Shown here: piece after piece, positions 1 to 5,789 of the stretch
How the letters are laid out: each line of letters opens with the position of its first letter
Numbering within the stretch: position 1 is the stretch's first letter
Assembly: GCA_948815685.1 (NCBI GenBank)
Contig: CAQJOC010000032.1
Location: 1-10,034, forward strand
Direction of reading: 5' to 3'
Source: an uncultured Eubacteriales bacterium
GTDB taxonomy: Bacteria; Bacillota; Clostridia; Oscillospirales; Acutalibacteraceae
Length of the DNA: 10,034 bases
The notes under the pieces: generated by a model
Told to the model about the DNA's origin: nothing
Seen by the model: only the letters and a program-made list of their open reading frames with translations
Databases searched by the model: none
Program-made: the position numbers and the translations under genes

Positions 1-420
1 TCGTAATATTTTCTCTTTCTAAAGGTCAAAGCGGGGATGCCCCCGAAGGTAGAAAATTTTTAAAAATACCGGAAAAAAGCAAAAAGAAAAAATTTTTGCT
101 TACGGATAAAGCTTATGAAGGAAATAAAACTCGCGGGCTCGCTGAAAGTCTGAATTTTATTCCTGTTGTTCCTCCAAAATCAAACCGAAAATCACCTTGG
201 AAATACGACAAAATTTTGTATAAATACAGAAATGAAATCGAGCACCTTTTTTTGCAGAGTTAAGCGATTCAGACGTATTTTTACCCGATACGATAAACTC
301 GATATTATGTTCATCAATTTTATCTATTTGATTTTTATTTTTGATATTTTATTTCGTATAAACAGGTCCGAACACAACTTTGACTTTGTCGAAAATTTAT
401 TGACTAATTGTCTAAAATAA
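1..420 (+). pseudogene. IS5-family transposase, C-terminal part, frameshifted and cut by the window start
   Basis: The frame starting at base 3 reads through the second half of a DDE transposase. It has the second catalytic Asp in LLTDKAYEG (Asp codon 105-107), then VVPPKSNRKSPW, then YKYRNEIEHLF with the catalytic Glu at 240-242. A stop follows at 261-263. Skipping one base in the seven-T run at 247-253 moves to the frame that continues CRVKRFRRIFTRYDKLD, the usual IS5 ending. With that correction the family signature Y-(2)-R-(3)-E-(6)-K is exact. The reading after DILF (about 358-420) is probably not transposase sequence. The N-terminal half and left end of the element lie outside the window. 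A one-base frameshift next to the catalytic Glu makes this a likely pseudogene, although a homopolymer sequencing error or ribosomal slippage would look the same. Confidence 0.85.
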
Positions 421-427
421 TTATAAT
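400..427 (+). promoter_or_regulatory. sigma-A-type promoter for the GT8 gene
   Basis: TTGACT at 400-405 and TATAAT at 422-427 are separated by 16 bp, one short of the usual 17. Transcription would start near 434, giving a leader of about 33 nt with an AAAGGGA ribosome binding site before the ATG at 467. The promoter sits at the downstream edge of the IS5 remnant, so the element may have supplied part of it. Confidence 0.6.
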
Positions 428-466
428 TAATCTAAAATTATGAATACTTATAAAGGGAATGTTGTT

Positions 467-1453
467 ATGCTAAAAAGGATTAATAAAAAATTTTATTTTC
501 TTATCGCCAGTGGTGTTATTTTATTGTTTTTAGCCGGTATAATAATAAAAAATCATTTCAACAAAATCAATAATTCTAACATATCAGGATATATTCCTGT
601 AGCATTTTCAACCGATGATAATTATGTATTGCCAACTATTGTATCTATTACTTCTATTTTGGAAAATTCTAATAAAAATACTAAATATAAATTTTATATA
701 TTAGTCCCGGATGATTTACGTAACGATAATTCTGAAAAACTACAATTAATTAAAGATAAATATAAAAATTGCGATATATCCTTGATTAATATGCATAATG
801 AATTTAAAAACAGCGAAAAGAAAAGCTGGAGTACTGCTATGTATTACAGATTAAGGCTTTCGGGTATTTTACCGGAAGAAAATAAATGTATATACTTAGA
901 TGGAGATACTATAGTAAAAAAAGATTTATCTGAATTGTACAATATAGATATAAGTGATTATTATGTTGCAGGCGTTGCAGATGACCGTAGAGCTTTTCGT
1001 AAAGACTATGGTGAAGTAATTGGTATAGATAACATGCAGCATTATATATGCAGTGGAGTTTTATTTTGGAATTTAGAAAAAATACGTAATGAAAATATTG
1101 AGAGTAAATTTGACGAATTTATATATAAAAAGGTCGATACTGAAAAAGTTTCTGAATGCCCAGACCAAGACGCAATTAACGCAGTATGTTTTGACAAAAT
1201 TTTAGATATTCCTTTTAAATATGACGTTATGCTACACATGGGAATTAAGGAACCATATGAGTCCAGTTTTGCAGCACAAATATGTTTTTCTAAAGAAGAA
1301 TGGGAAGAAGGAATCAAAAACCCAGCTATAATACATTATACAGGTTATAAACCATGGAAAAATAATTCCACTTATTTTTATGATGAATGGTTAAAATATG
1401 CTGAAAAGTCGATTTGCTTTGAAGATATCAAAAACGAATATAATATACAATAG
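467..1453 (+). CDS. membrane-anchored family 8 glycosyltransferase
   Basis: This is a predicted 328-aa GT8 enzyme, a family that moves a sugar from a nucleotide-sugar donor to a lipid, glycan or protein acceptor. The catalytic domain starts near residue 42 (IPVAFSTDDNY). It has YYRLRL at 126-131, the metal-binding DxD as YLDGDTIV (DGD 145-147), CSGVLFWN near 195, CPDQDAIN at 231-238 and the closing HYTGYKPW at 290-297. Residues 9-27 form one hydrophobic segment preceded by KRINKK. An ATG at 440 is in frame, but it lacks a ribosome binding site and would lie about 6 nt from the predicted transcript start. The ATG at 467 has AAAGGGA 8 nt upstream, so I chose it. Acceptor and sugar cannot be told from sequence. 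No neighbouring polysaccharide genes are present. The GT8 family call is firm. Confidence 0.9.
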   Translation: MLKRINKKFYFLIASGVILLFLAGIIIKNHFNKINNSNISGYIPVAFSTDDNYVLPTIVSITSILENSNKNTKYKFYILVPDDLRNDNSEKLQLIKDKYKNCDISLINMHNEFKNSEKKSWSTAMYYRLRLSGILPEENKCIYLDGDTIVKKDLSELYNIDISDYYVAGVADDRRAFRKDYGEVIGIDNMQHYICSGVLFWNLEKIRNENIESKFDEFIYKKVDTEKVSECPDQDAINAVCFDKILDIPFKYDVMLHMGIKEPYESSFAAQICFSKEEWEEGIKNPAIIHYTGYKPWKNNSTYFYDEWLKYAEKSICFEDIKNEYNIQ

Positions 1454-1504
1454 ACCTCTTTGGGTAGGTGATTTAAATAAAAATAGCTAAAATTTTATTG
1501 CCTT

Positions 1505-1553
1505 TGTTTATCTTGTATCATATATGATTTGGCTAAAATAAATAATTTGTTTT
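1505..1553 (+). repeat. fragment of MITE family A
   Basis: Bases 1528-1553 match the part of the family A copy around 9989-10014 at 23 of 26 positions, sharing TTGGCTAAAATA and TTTGTTTT in the same order. A looser match with GTTTATCT lies just upstream. The match stops exactly where element B begins, so B may have landed inside an older copy of A. The other half of A is not visible beyond B. Confidence 0.4.
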
Positions 1554-1773
1554 ATAGTTGTCCCGGTTTAAAATAATCCTATACTGGTTTTAATAAAAAA
1601 TCTGAAAGTAAAAAATCTCACAGCTTTATAAATATTGTGTTGATTTGCCTATCTTTTATTAATTATTTTGCTAAAAAACTTAAAATATATGAAATTGGTC
1701 TCACATCAAACCTAAAAATTTCACGCTGTCCAAAGTTTATTACTTTGGACTATTTTAAACCGAAACAGCTATA
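1553..1773. mobile_element. MITE-like element, family B (221 bp, non-coding)
   Basis: The two ends form a 27-bp imperfect terminal inverted repeat. The left arm (1553-1579) begins TATAGTTGTCCCGGTTTAAA; the right arm (1747-1773), read inward, begins TATAGCTGTTTCGGTTTAAA. The arms agree at 23 of 27 positions and all four differences are transitions. Each end carries a TA dinucleotide, as expected for IS630/Tc1-type insertion, though that assignment is inference. Nothing inside reads as protein. A perfect 8-bp hairpin, GTCCAAAG with CTTTGGAC, lies near the right arm. There is only one full copy here, so mobility rests on structure alone. Confidence 0.6.
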
Positions 1774-1774
1774 G

Positions 1775-1865
1775 TAAGGAAAAATATTTTTAAATTTATT
1801 TCACTATATATAGCTTATGTATGCCCAATATTACGGTAATCTTAAATAGGTCCAATTTTTCCTTA
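1775..1865. repeat. 11-bp perfect inverted repeat upstream of the deacetylase gene
   Basis: TAAGGAAAAAT at 1775-1785 is perfectly complementary to ATTTTTCCTTA at 1855-1865, leaving 69 bases between. Flanking TATAG-like bases outside each arm extend the match imperfectly. It could be a remnant of another small element or a weak stem in the 5' region of the next gene. It abuts the right end of element B. Confidence 0.45.
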
Positions 1866-1915
1866 TTCTATAAAGAAAATAAAATGCATATTAATCTTTT
1901 AGGGAGGAAAAATCG

Positions 1916-2686
1916 ATGAAATTTTTTATACTTACAAAAAAAAGATTAATTATAATAGCCGGATGTATATGTGTAGGACTTTTATCTGCCGTTTTTTCTT
2001 TAAATAGTTTAGGGGTACTGGCAAGTGGTAACAAAAATAAAAAAATTCCAATATACAGAGTTGATAAAAAAGAAAAAGTTGTAAGCGTTTCATTTGACGC
2101 TGCCTGGGGAAATGAGCAAACTCAAACCCTTTTGGATATTTTAAAAGATAATAATGTAAAATCAACTTTTTTCTTAGTCGGTATGTGGGTAGACAAATAT
2201 CCAGAATCTGTGAAAGCGATATCAGATGCCGGACATGATGTCGGTAATCATTCTAATACTCATCCACATCTACCGCAACTTGCAATGGAAAAAATTACTT
2301 CTCAAATTGAGGACTGCAATAATAAAATAGAAAAAATAACTTCTAAACGTCCTATTCTTTTCAGACCCCCATACGGAGACTATAATAATGATGTTATAGA
2401 TGCAACAAATAACCTTAAAATGCATTGCATTCAGTGGGATGTTGATAGCTTAGACTGGAAAGACCCGACTCCCGATGAAATGATAAACAGAATTAAAAGC
2501 AAGATAAAACCCGGCTCAATTATCTTGATGCATAATGGAGCAAAAAATACTCCTGCTGCGCTTCCAAAAATTTTAAAGATGATAAAGGAAGAGGGATATT
2601 CAATTGTTCCAATATCAGAACTTATTTATATTGAAAATTACACAGTTGGTCATGATGGGACGCAAATTCCTACTTCTGAATCGTGA
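1916..2686 (+). CDS. polysaccharide deacetylase, PdaB-like (CE4/NodB domain)
   Basis: This 256-aa protein has one N-terminal hydrophobic segment (about residues 9-29, after KKR), placing the enzyme domain outside the membrane or in the forespore space. CE4 enzymes remove acetyl groups from peptidoglycan or other N-acetylated glycans. The NodB motifs are in order: SFDAAWG at 59-65 (catalytic Asp61), HSNTHPH at 112-118 (metal ligands His112 and His116), RPPYGDY at 150-156, QWDVDSLDW at 173-181 and ILMHNG at 203-208. The first motif is FDAAWG, not the classical FDDG, so one usual metal-ligand Asp is replaced. FD(I/A)xWG is normal for the PdaB-type sporulation subgroup as I recall it. AGGGAGGA sits 7 nt before the ATG. 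The gene stands alone in repeat-rich DNA. The deacetylase fold is clear; a role in sporulation is inferred. Confidence 0.9.
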   Translation: MKFFILTKKRLIIIAGCICVGLLSAVFSLNSLGVLASGNKNKKIPIYRVDKKEKVVSVSFDAAWGNEQTQTLLDILKDNNVKSTFFLVGMWVDKYPESVKAISDAGHDVGNHSNTHPHLPQLAMEKITSQIEDCNNKIEKITSKRPILFRPPYGDYNNDVIDATNNLKMHCIQWDVDSLDWKDPTPDEMINRIKSKIKPGSIILMHNGAKNTPAALPKILKMIKEEGYSIVPISELIYIENYTVGHDGTQIPTSES

Positions 2687-2733
2687 GACACATTATGTAT
2701 TATGATAGGCTAAGAAGAGTTTTATTATAGAAA

Positions 2734-2895
2734 ATGATGAGCCACAGTATAGATTTAAGGAAACACCTCATAATAGATGTTAATAATTTCCGAAATGCAA
2801 AAATGAAAAGTCAGAGAAAAAATCCCCTTACTTTTTACCATAATGATGCTATATGGCAAACGAAATCAAGCAGACCGATGTTTTCTGTCAGCTAG
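2734..2895 (+). CDS. doubtful 53-codon ORF ending in MITE A
   Basis: The frame begins MMSHSIDLRKHLIIDV and stops at a TAG that is the first trinucleotide of the MITE A copy. The opening SIDLRK resembles the N-terminus of IS630-type transposases, after which I see no family likeness. There is no ribosome binding site. It may be a transposase stub cut by the element, or chance. I do not recognise it as a functional gene. The rest of 2687-2892 shows nothing further. Confidence 0.15.
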   Translation: MMSHSIDLRKHLIIDVNNFRNAKMKSQRKNPLTFYHNDAIWQTKSSRPMFSVS

Positions 2896-3109
2896 TCATT
2901 GTCTGAAAAATAAAAACAAACTATATATTTTATCCAATTCATAGATAAAGCAAAAAAATGAATATAGAGACAGAAGAGTTGAATTTTTAAAATATATCAA
3001 AATCATCTTAAATTACTAAAACTTTTATAAAAAACTCACAATATAAGCATATTTTTTCGTGTTTATCAATTTCCACTTTAACTATTTTTTATTTTTCAGA
3101 TAAACCCTA
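2893..3109 (-). mobile_element. MITE-like element, family A, copy 1 (217 bp, degenerate)
   Basis: The whole segment is an inverted, diverged copy of 9815-10034. Read on the plus strand it shares TTGTCTGAAAAATAAAAAC and AACTATATATTTTA near the left end, CATCTTAAATTA in the middle and TATTTTTTATTTTTCA near the right end. Identity is roughly four fifths by eye over its full length. Its own terminal repeats are more worn than those of the other copy, starting TAGTCATTGTCTG and ending AGATAAACCCTA. No frame is open across it. Two copies with the same boundaries are good evidence of transposition, by a transposase not encoded here. Confidence 0.75.
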
Positions 3110-3149
3110 GATAAATAGCAGTTAAAATGTCGTAATGTAAAGGAAATAG

Positions 3150-3178
3150 TTGAAAAATATTTTAATATATAGTATAAT
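3150..3178 (+). promoter_or_regulatory. strong sigma-A-type promoter of the structured RNA
   Basis: TTGAAA at 3150-3155 and a perfect TATAAT at 3173-3178 are spaced by exactly 17 bp. Transcription should start near 3185. No start codon with a ribosome binding site follows, and an intrinsic terminator in the same direction lies about 285 nt downstream. Confidence 0.75.
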
Positions 3179-3184
3179 TCAGAT

Positions 3185-3470
3185 TAGAGCTTTAGGAAAC
3201 AAAAATGCCAAGCAGGCTAACGTTGAGCAAAAACGTTAACCCTGTGAAGAGGTAAAGAGCCTACCCCAGCACAACTACATAAGTAGCACTCGGCATAATT
3301 ATTATACCACAAAAAGTGCCCAGTAGTAAACATCCTAACCAACGAACGGATACTTCTGATGAAGAAGGAATGGTGCATAATGGGAGAATAAAGACGATTT
3401 TTTGTCATACCTTATGCACTTTTGTTACACCTAGAGTTCTGCCCGACACGAGTGTGGCAGAGCTTTTTAG
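3185..3470 (+). ncRNA. structured non-coding RNA of about 285 nt, family unknown
   Basis: A promoter and an intrinsic terminator bracket a segment richer in G and C than its surroundings, with no credible ORF. One domain is closed by ATGCC (3205-3209) with GGCAT (3292-3296). Inside it are CAGG/CCTG plus TAACGTT/AACGTTA (3213-3244), GGTA/TACC (3251-3265) and CTAC/GTAG with an ATAA loop (3275-3286). A second domain can be closed by AAAAGTGC (3312-3319) with GCACTTTT (3416-3423), or refold using GTGCATAA (3373-3380) with TTATGCAC (3412-3419). The two pairings share GCAC at 3416-3419. It lacks the GAGGAAAGTCC core of RNase P, the CCA end and tag frame of tmRNA, the SRP apical loop and the single-rod shape of 6S RNA. 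The Clostridia raiA RNA is a candidate to test, but I do not know its consensus well enough to assign it. Confidence 0.6.
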
Positions 3471-3471
3471 G
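3430..3471 (+). terminator. intrinsic terminator of the structured RNA
   Basis: AGTTCTGCC at 3435-3443 pairs with GGCAGAGCT at 3456-3464 (nine pairs, one G-U), capped by ACA/TGT around a CGAG loop. CCTA at 3430-3433 can also pair with TAGG at 3468-3471. The right arm runs straight into TTTTT at 3464-3468, giving clear plus-strand direction. Confidence 0.8.
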
Positions 3472-3493
3472 TAGTTTTGCCCTTTCTGGCGGT

Positions 3494-3542
3494 GTATATT
3501 TGGATTTTTAGGTGCATTTTACTAAAAACATTCCAAATATAC
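3494..3542. other. long hairpin between the structured RNA and the phage-like genes
   Basis: The left arm 3494-3511 (GTATATTTGGA then TTTTTAG) is matched at all 18 positions by CTAAAAA (3522-3528) and TCCAAATATAC (3532-3542), with a CAT bulge between those two pieces and a 10-nt loop. AGAACTCT at 3545-3552, just outside, is complementary to AGAGTTCT at 3433-3440 in the terminator. A weaker hairpin, TTGTTA/TAACAA, lies at 3552-3569. The rest of 3570-3740 is plain AT-rich DNA with no gene that I can see. Confidence 0.55.
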
Positions 3543-3757
3543 CTAGAACTCTTGTTATATATTTAACAACAATCTTTTTTCATCAGGAGAGTAATTTTAA
3601 ACAAAATAATACAATATTTTCTCGAAAAATTCTATTTAAAAATAGGATATGTTTATTGCACTCAAAATGAAGAAATACTGCTTGTTAAAAAAACAGAAAG
3701 CTCGATTTTTATAGGAAAATAGGCAGTTTTTTAAAATTTTGAGAGGAGTAAATATTA

Positions 3758-4072
3758 ATGTCGAAGAATGATTTTGTCGGTAAGGTTTTTGGTGAGATTT
3801 TATGCGGATCAATAGGCTTTTCGTCAGTTGGTTCGATACAGATAAATCCTAAAGATTATGTAAATGCTAATCAGCAGGCTATTCTAGTAATAGAACAAAG
3901 CGAAAATAAGCAGTCACAAAAGTTTTACAGGACTAAAACAGGAAAATGTTATCACAAAGGAAATTGCAGTTGCTTAAAAAAATTTAAGATAAAGGTAAGT
4001 CAAGAAGAAATTGAAGAAGCAGAATTAAATTCTTGTCAAAAAGTTGTGGATAGAGAATTCCCTCTTTTATAG
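3758..4072 (+). CDS. small phage-like Cys/His-motif protein, function unknown
   Basis: This 104-aa protein has a good ribosome binding site (GAGAGGAG, 9 nt before ATG). The C-terminal half carries a recurrent small motif: KFYRTKTGKCYH at 55-66 with His66, then Cys70, a spacer rich in Lys and Glu, and NSCQKV at 91-96 with Cys93. Family members normally end PCxxC, so a His and three Cys would bind a metal. Here the last Cys position is Val96, although Cys64 and Cys72 are nearby. I know this motif from small prophage and competence-associated proteins without an assigned function. Residues 1-50 match nothing I recognise. A terminator overlaps its stop codon. The phage origin is inferred from the motif and from the ParB-type gene next door. 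Confidence 0.65.
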   Translation: MSKNDFVGKVFGEILCGSIGFSSVGSIQINPKDYVNANQQAILVIEQSENKQSQKFYRTKTGKCYHKGNCSCLKKFKIKVSQEEIEEAELNSCQKVVDREFPLL

Positions 4073-4086
4073 GGGGATTTTCTTAA
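4054..4086 (+). terminator. terminator overlapping the stop codon of the Cys/His-motif gene
   Basis: AATTCCC at 4056-4062 pairs with GGGGATT at 4073-4079 (seven pairs, one G-U) across a loop that includes the TAG stop at 4070-4072. A T-rich run follows (TTTTCTT from 4078). The last codons of the gene are therefore part of the hairpin. Confidence 0.6.
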
Positions 4087-4213
4087 TTATGATACAAAAT
4101 GACACATTTATGAGAGACTTTGAGATATTATGAGATGTCAATATATGGTAAAATAGTAAAGTGAAAAAGTATTTTATGTATCTTCCCTACTATTTTTAAA
4201 AGTACAAATATTT

Positions 4214-4240
4214 TAGCTCTTTTTTAAGGGCTATTTTTTT
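4214..4240 (+). terminator. terminator-like hairpin just upstream of the ParB-type gene
   Basis: AGCTCTT pairs with AAGGGCT (one G-U) around a short T-rich loop, followed by ATTTTTTTATT. It ends about 9 nt before the GTG start, so it could terminate an upstream transcript or attenuate this gene. Such hairpins are common in front of phage genes. I see no convincing promoter in 4087-4213. Confidence 0.55.
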
Positions 4241-4248
4241 ATTGGAGT

Positions 4249-4638
4249 GTGAGTGATATTAAAATTGAGAAAATTGAATTAAAAGACCTAAATGTTTACG
4301 AAAACAACCCTGGAGTTAACGATAAGGCGATTAAATATGTTGCAGGTTCGATTAAAAAATTTGGATTTTTAGTACCTATTGTAATAGATAAAGACAACGT
4401 TATAGTTTGTGGACATACAAGATATTTAGCAAGTCAAGAGTTAAATTTAAAAACTGTACCTTGCATAAGAGCTGAAAATTTAACAGATACGCAGATAAAA
4501 GCATTTAGGATAGCTGACAATAAAATACACGAAAAATCAAGTTGGAATAACGACTTACTTAAAGAGGAGCTAACGCAGTTACAAGGATTTGGATTCGACT
4601 TAGAGGAGTTAGACTTTTTAGATTTTGAACTTGATTAG
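4249..4638 (+). CDS. ParB/Srx N-terminal-domain protein, phage type; last codon altered by an IS
   Basis: The 129-aa product matches the ParB N-terminal fold found alone or fused to a DNA methylase in phages and prophages. It has LNVYENNPGVND at 14-25, SIKKFGFLVPIVID at 34-47, the nucleotide-binding-loop motif GHTRYLAS at 55-62, VPCIRAENLTD at 70-80 and KAFRIADNKI at 84-93. No methylase domain follows. GTG at 4249 is the only sensible start, since an in-frame stop lies at 4225-4227 and there is no other start codon. Its GGAG is only 1 nt away, an unusually tight spacing that suggests weak translation. The stop TAG at 4636-4638 uses two bases of the inserted element. Without the element the frame would read TCT TGA, so the protein ended in ...ELDS. 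The domain call is solid; whether it partners a lost methylase is unknown. Confidence 0.8.
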   Translation: MSDIKIEKIELKDLNVYENNPGVNDKAIKYVAGSIKKFGFLVPIVIDKDNVIVCGHTRYLASQELNLKTVPCIRAENLTDTQIKAFRIADNKIHEKSSWNNDLLKEELTQLQGFGFDLEELDFLDFELD

Positions 4639-5526
4639 ACTTCCTGCGAAATCAAAATAAAAGCTCATAATTGCAAATAGCGGAGATTAAATTGAATCTA
4701 AGTGCAAAGAGCTTTCTGCGGTTTCGATATTTTTCAGAAACAATTCTAAAACGTTTGATAAAGGCTATAGCATGCTCATTTTGGACTCTTTCACTTGAAA
4801 TTTTATGGTTATTAAATTTTTCTGCATCTGCAAGAGGATGCTTCTTGGTTTTCTTTTTTGTGATTTCTGAATTTTTGTGGAATTTGTTAATTCCTTGAAA
4901 TCTACTATCAGCTAGCACTTTAATATTTTGATTGAGGCGAACTTTGGATTCTTTAAAAAGCCTGAAATCGTGACGTCTTCCATTTGAAAAAGCAGTACAA
5001 ATTACTGTGTTATCTGCTTTATTGATAATAACCTGTGATTTTATTGTATGGCGTTTTTTCTTTCCGAAGTAATAGAATTTTTGCCCCTTTTTGGACGTTC
5101 AATCGGCGTTTCTGTAGCGTCAATCAAGACAACCTCATAATTTGTATTTTGTTTCAAAAGCTCTTTCTTCTCCGGTAGACGGAAAGTCCCATCTTTGATA
5201 AGGCTCACTTCGCTACATCGAACACAACGTACAATTTGACTTTCGTGGACTCCATAATTTGCTACAATATGTGCATAAGTCCGATACTCACGCAAATATT
5301 CCAGTGCCCTTACAGTTTATCCTCCATTGATAGTTTAGATTTTCGTCCGCTCTTTCGTGCGTTTTTAGCATGTTCTACACTATATTTTTTATTCAAAATT
5401 TCTATGCACTTTTTATACGTTTTAATTTTTAGTCCCGTTATCCTGCTCAGCTTCAGGTTTATAATTTTTTATATTTTCATATTTCATTCCCTTATTATAC
5501 CATATATTTGATTTTGCAGGAAGTCT
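4637..5526 (-). mobile_element. IS5-family insertion sequence (ISL2-like), 890 bp with intact ends
   Basis: The left end begins AGACTTCCTGCGAAATCAAA (from 4637). The right end, read inward from 5526, begins AGACTTCCTGCAAAATCAAA: 19 of 20 positions match. ATT immediately flanks both ends (4634-4636 and 5527-5529), a 3-bp target duplication that fits the ISL2 subgroup as I recall it. The only gene inside is a broken minus-strand transposase. The ends are cleaner than the gene, so the copy could still be moved by an intact relative. Confidence 0.9.
4652..5487 (-). pseudogene. IS5-family (DDE_Tnp_4-like) transposase, several frameshifts
   Basis: Reading minus from 5487, MKYENIKNYKPEAEQ starts correctly but shifts near 5440 to GLKIKTYKKCIEILNKKYS...RKSGRKSKLSMEDKL. 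It shifts again near 5320 to LEYLREYRTYAHIVANYGV...FRLPEKKELLK and NYEVVLIDATETPIERPK, which carries the first catalytic Asp. A third shift near 5070 leads to GKKKRHTIKSQVII, RRHDFRLFKES, KVLADSRFQG (second Asp), ERVQNEHAIAFIKRF (Glu) and KYRNRRKLFALRFNLI, ending at 4652. All family blocks and the DDE residues are present but in different frames, so three shifts would have to be repaired. It belongs to a different IS5 subgroup from the remnant at 1-420. Confidence 0.85.
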
Positions 5527-5604
5527 ATTCTTGATTAAAAACTCTTAGAGTAATATTTGTCTGTTGCCCTTTTGTATAGAGACAATCTCCAAGAAATTTA
5601 ATTT

Positions 5605-5633
5605 TTGCCCAAAAAGGAAAAAAGTAATATAAT
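5605..5633 (+). promoter_or_regulatory. candidate distal promoter of the phospho-sugar mutase gene
   Basis: TTGCCC at 5605-5610 and TATAAT at 5628-5633 with a 17-bp spacer. It would give a leader of about 150 nt, AT-rich and without an obvious fold. It lies just downstream of the inserted IS5 element. Confidence 0.45.
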
Positions 5634-5737
5634 TAATATCTTATAATTTTTTTATTTGCTCAACAAAAAAAGATAATAAAAATATTTTCATGTCTTTTTA
5701 TATATTTTAACCATTTTTTTATTGTATATTTCTTAAT

Positions 5738-5766
5738 TTGGCATTTTTCAATTTGTTAATTATAAA
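5738..5766 (+). promoter_or_regulatory. candidate proximal promoter of the phospho-sugar mutase gene
   Basis: TTGGCA at 5738-5743 and TATAAA at 5761-5766 with a 17-bp spacer. Transcription would begin near 5773, right at the ribosome binding site. Its -10 is weaker than that of the distal candidate. Either or both may be used. Confidence 0.35.
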
Positions 5767-5789
5767 AAATTTTTAAAGGAGATATCTTA

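Noticed and set aside
440..466. Earlier in-frame ATG for the GT8 gene, adding nine residues
   Set aside because: It has no ribosome binding site and would lie about six bases after the predicted transcription start, while the ATG at 467 has AAAGGGA at good spacing.
3217..3408. 63-codon open frame on the minus strand across the structured RNA
   Set aside because: It has no ribosome binding site and no family likeness. The promoter and terminator point the other way, and the openness is explained by the less AT-rich composition.
3185..3470. Assignment as RNase P RNA, tmRNA, SRP RNA, 6S RNA, T-box or a common riboswitch
   Set aside because: None of the conserved cores (GAGGAAAGTCC, terminal CCA with tag frame, SRP apical loop, single rod, T-box GGGTGG motif) is present.
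4671..4898. Plus-strand frame inside the IS5 element
   Set aside because: It is antisense to the recognisable transposase C-terminus.
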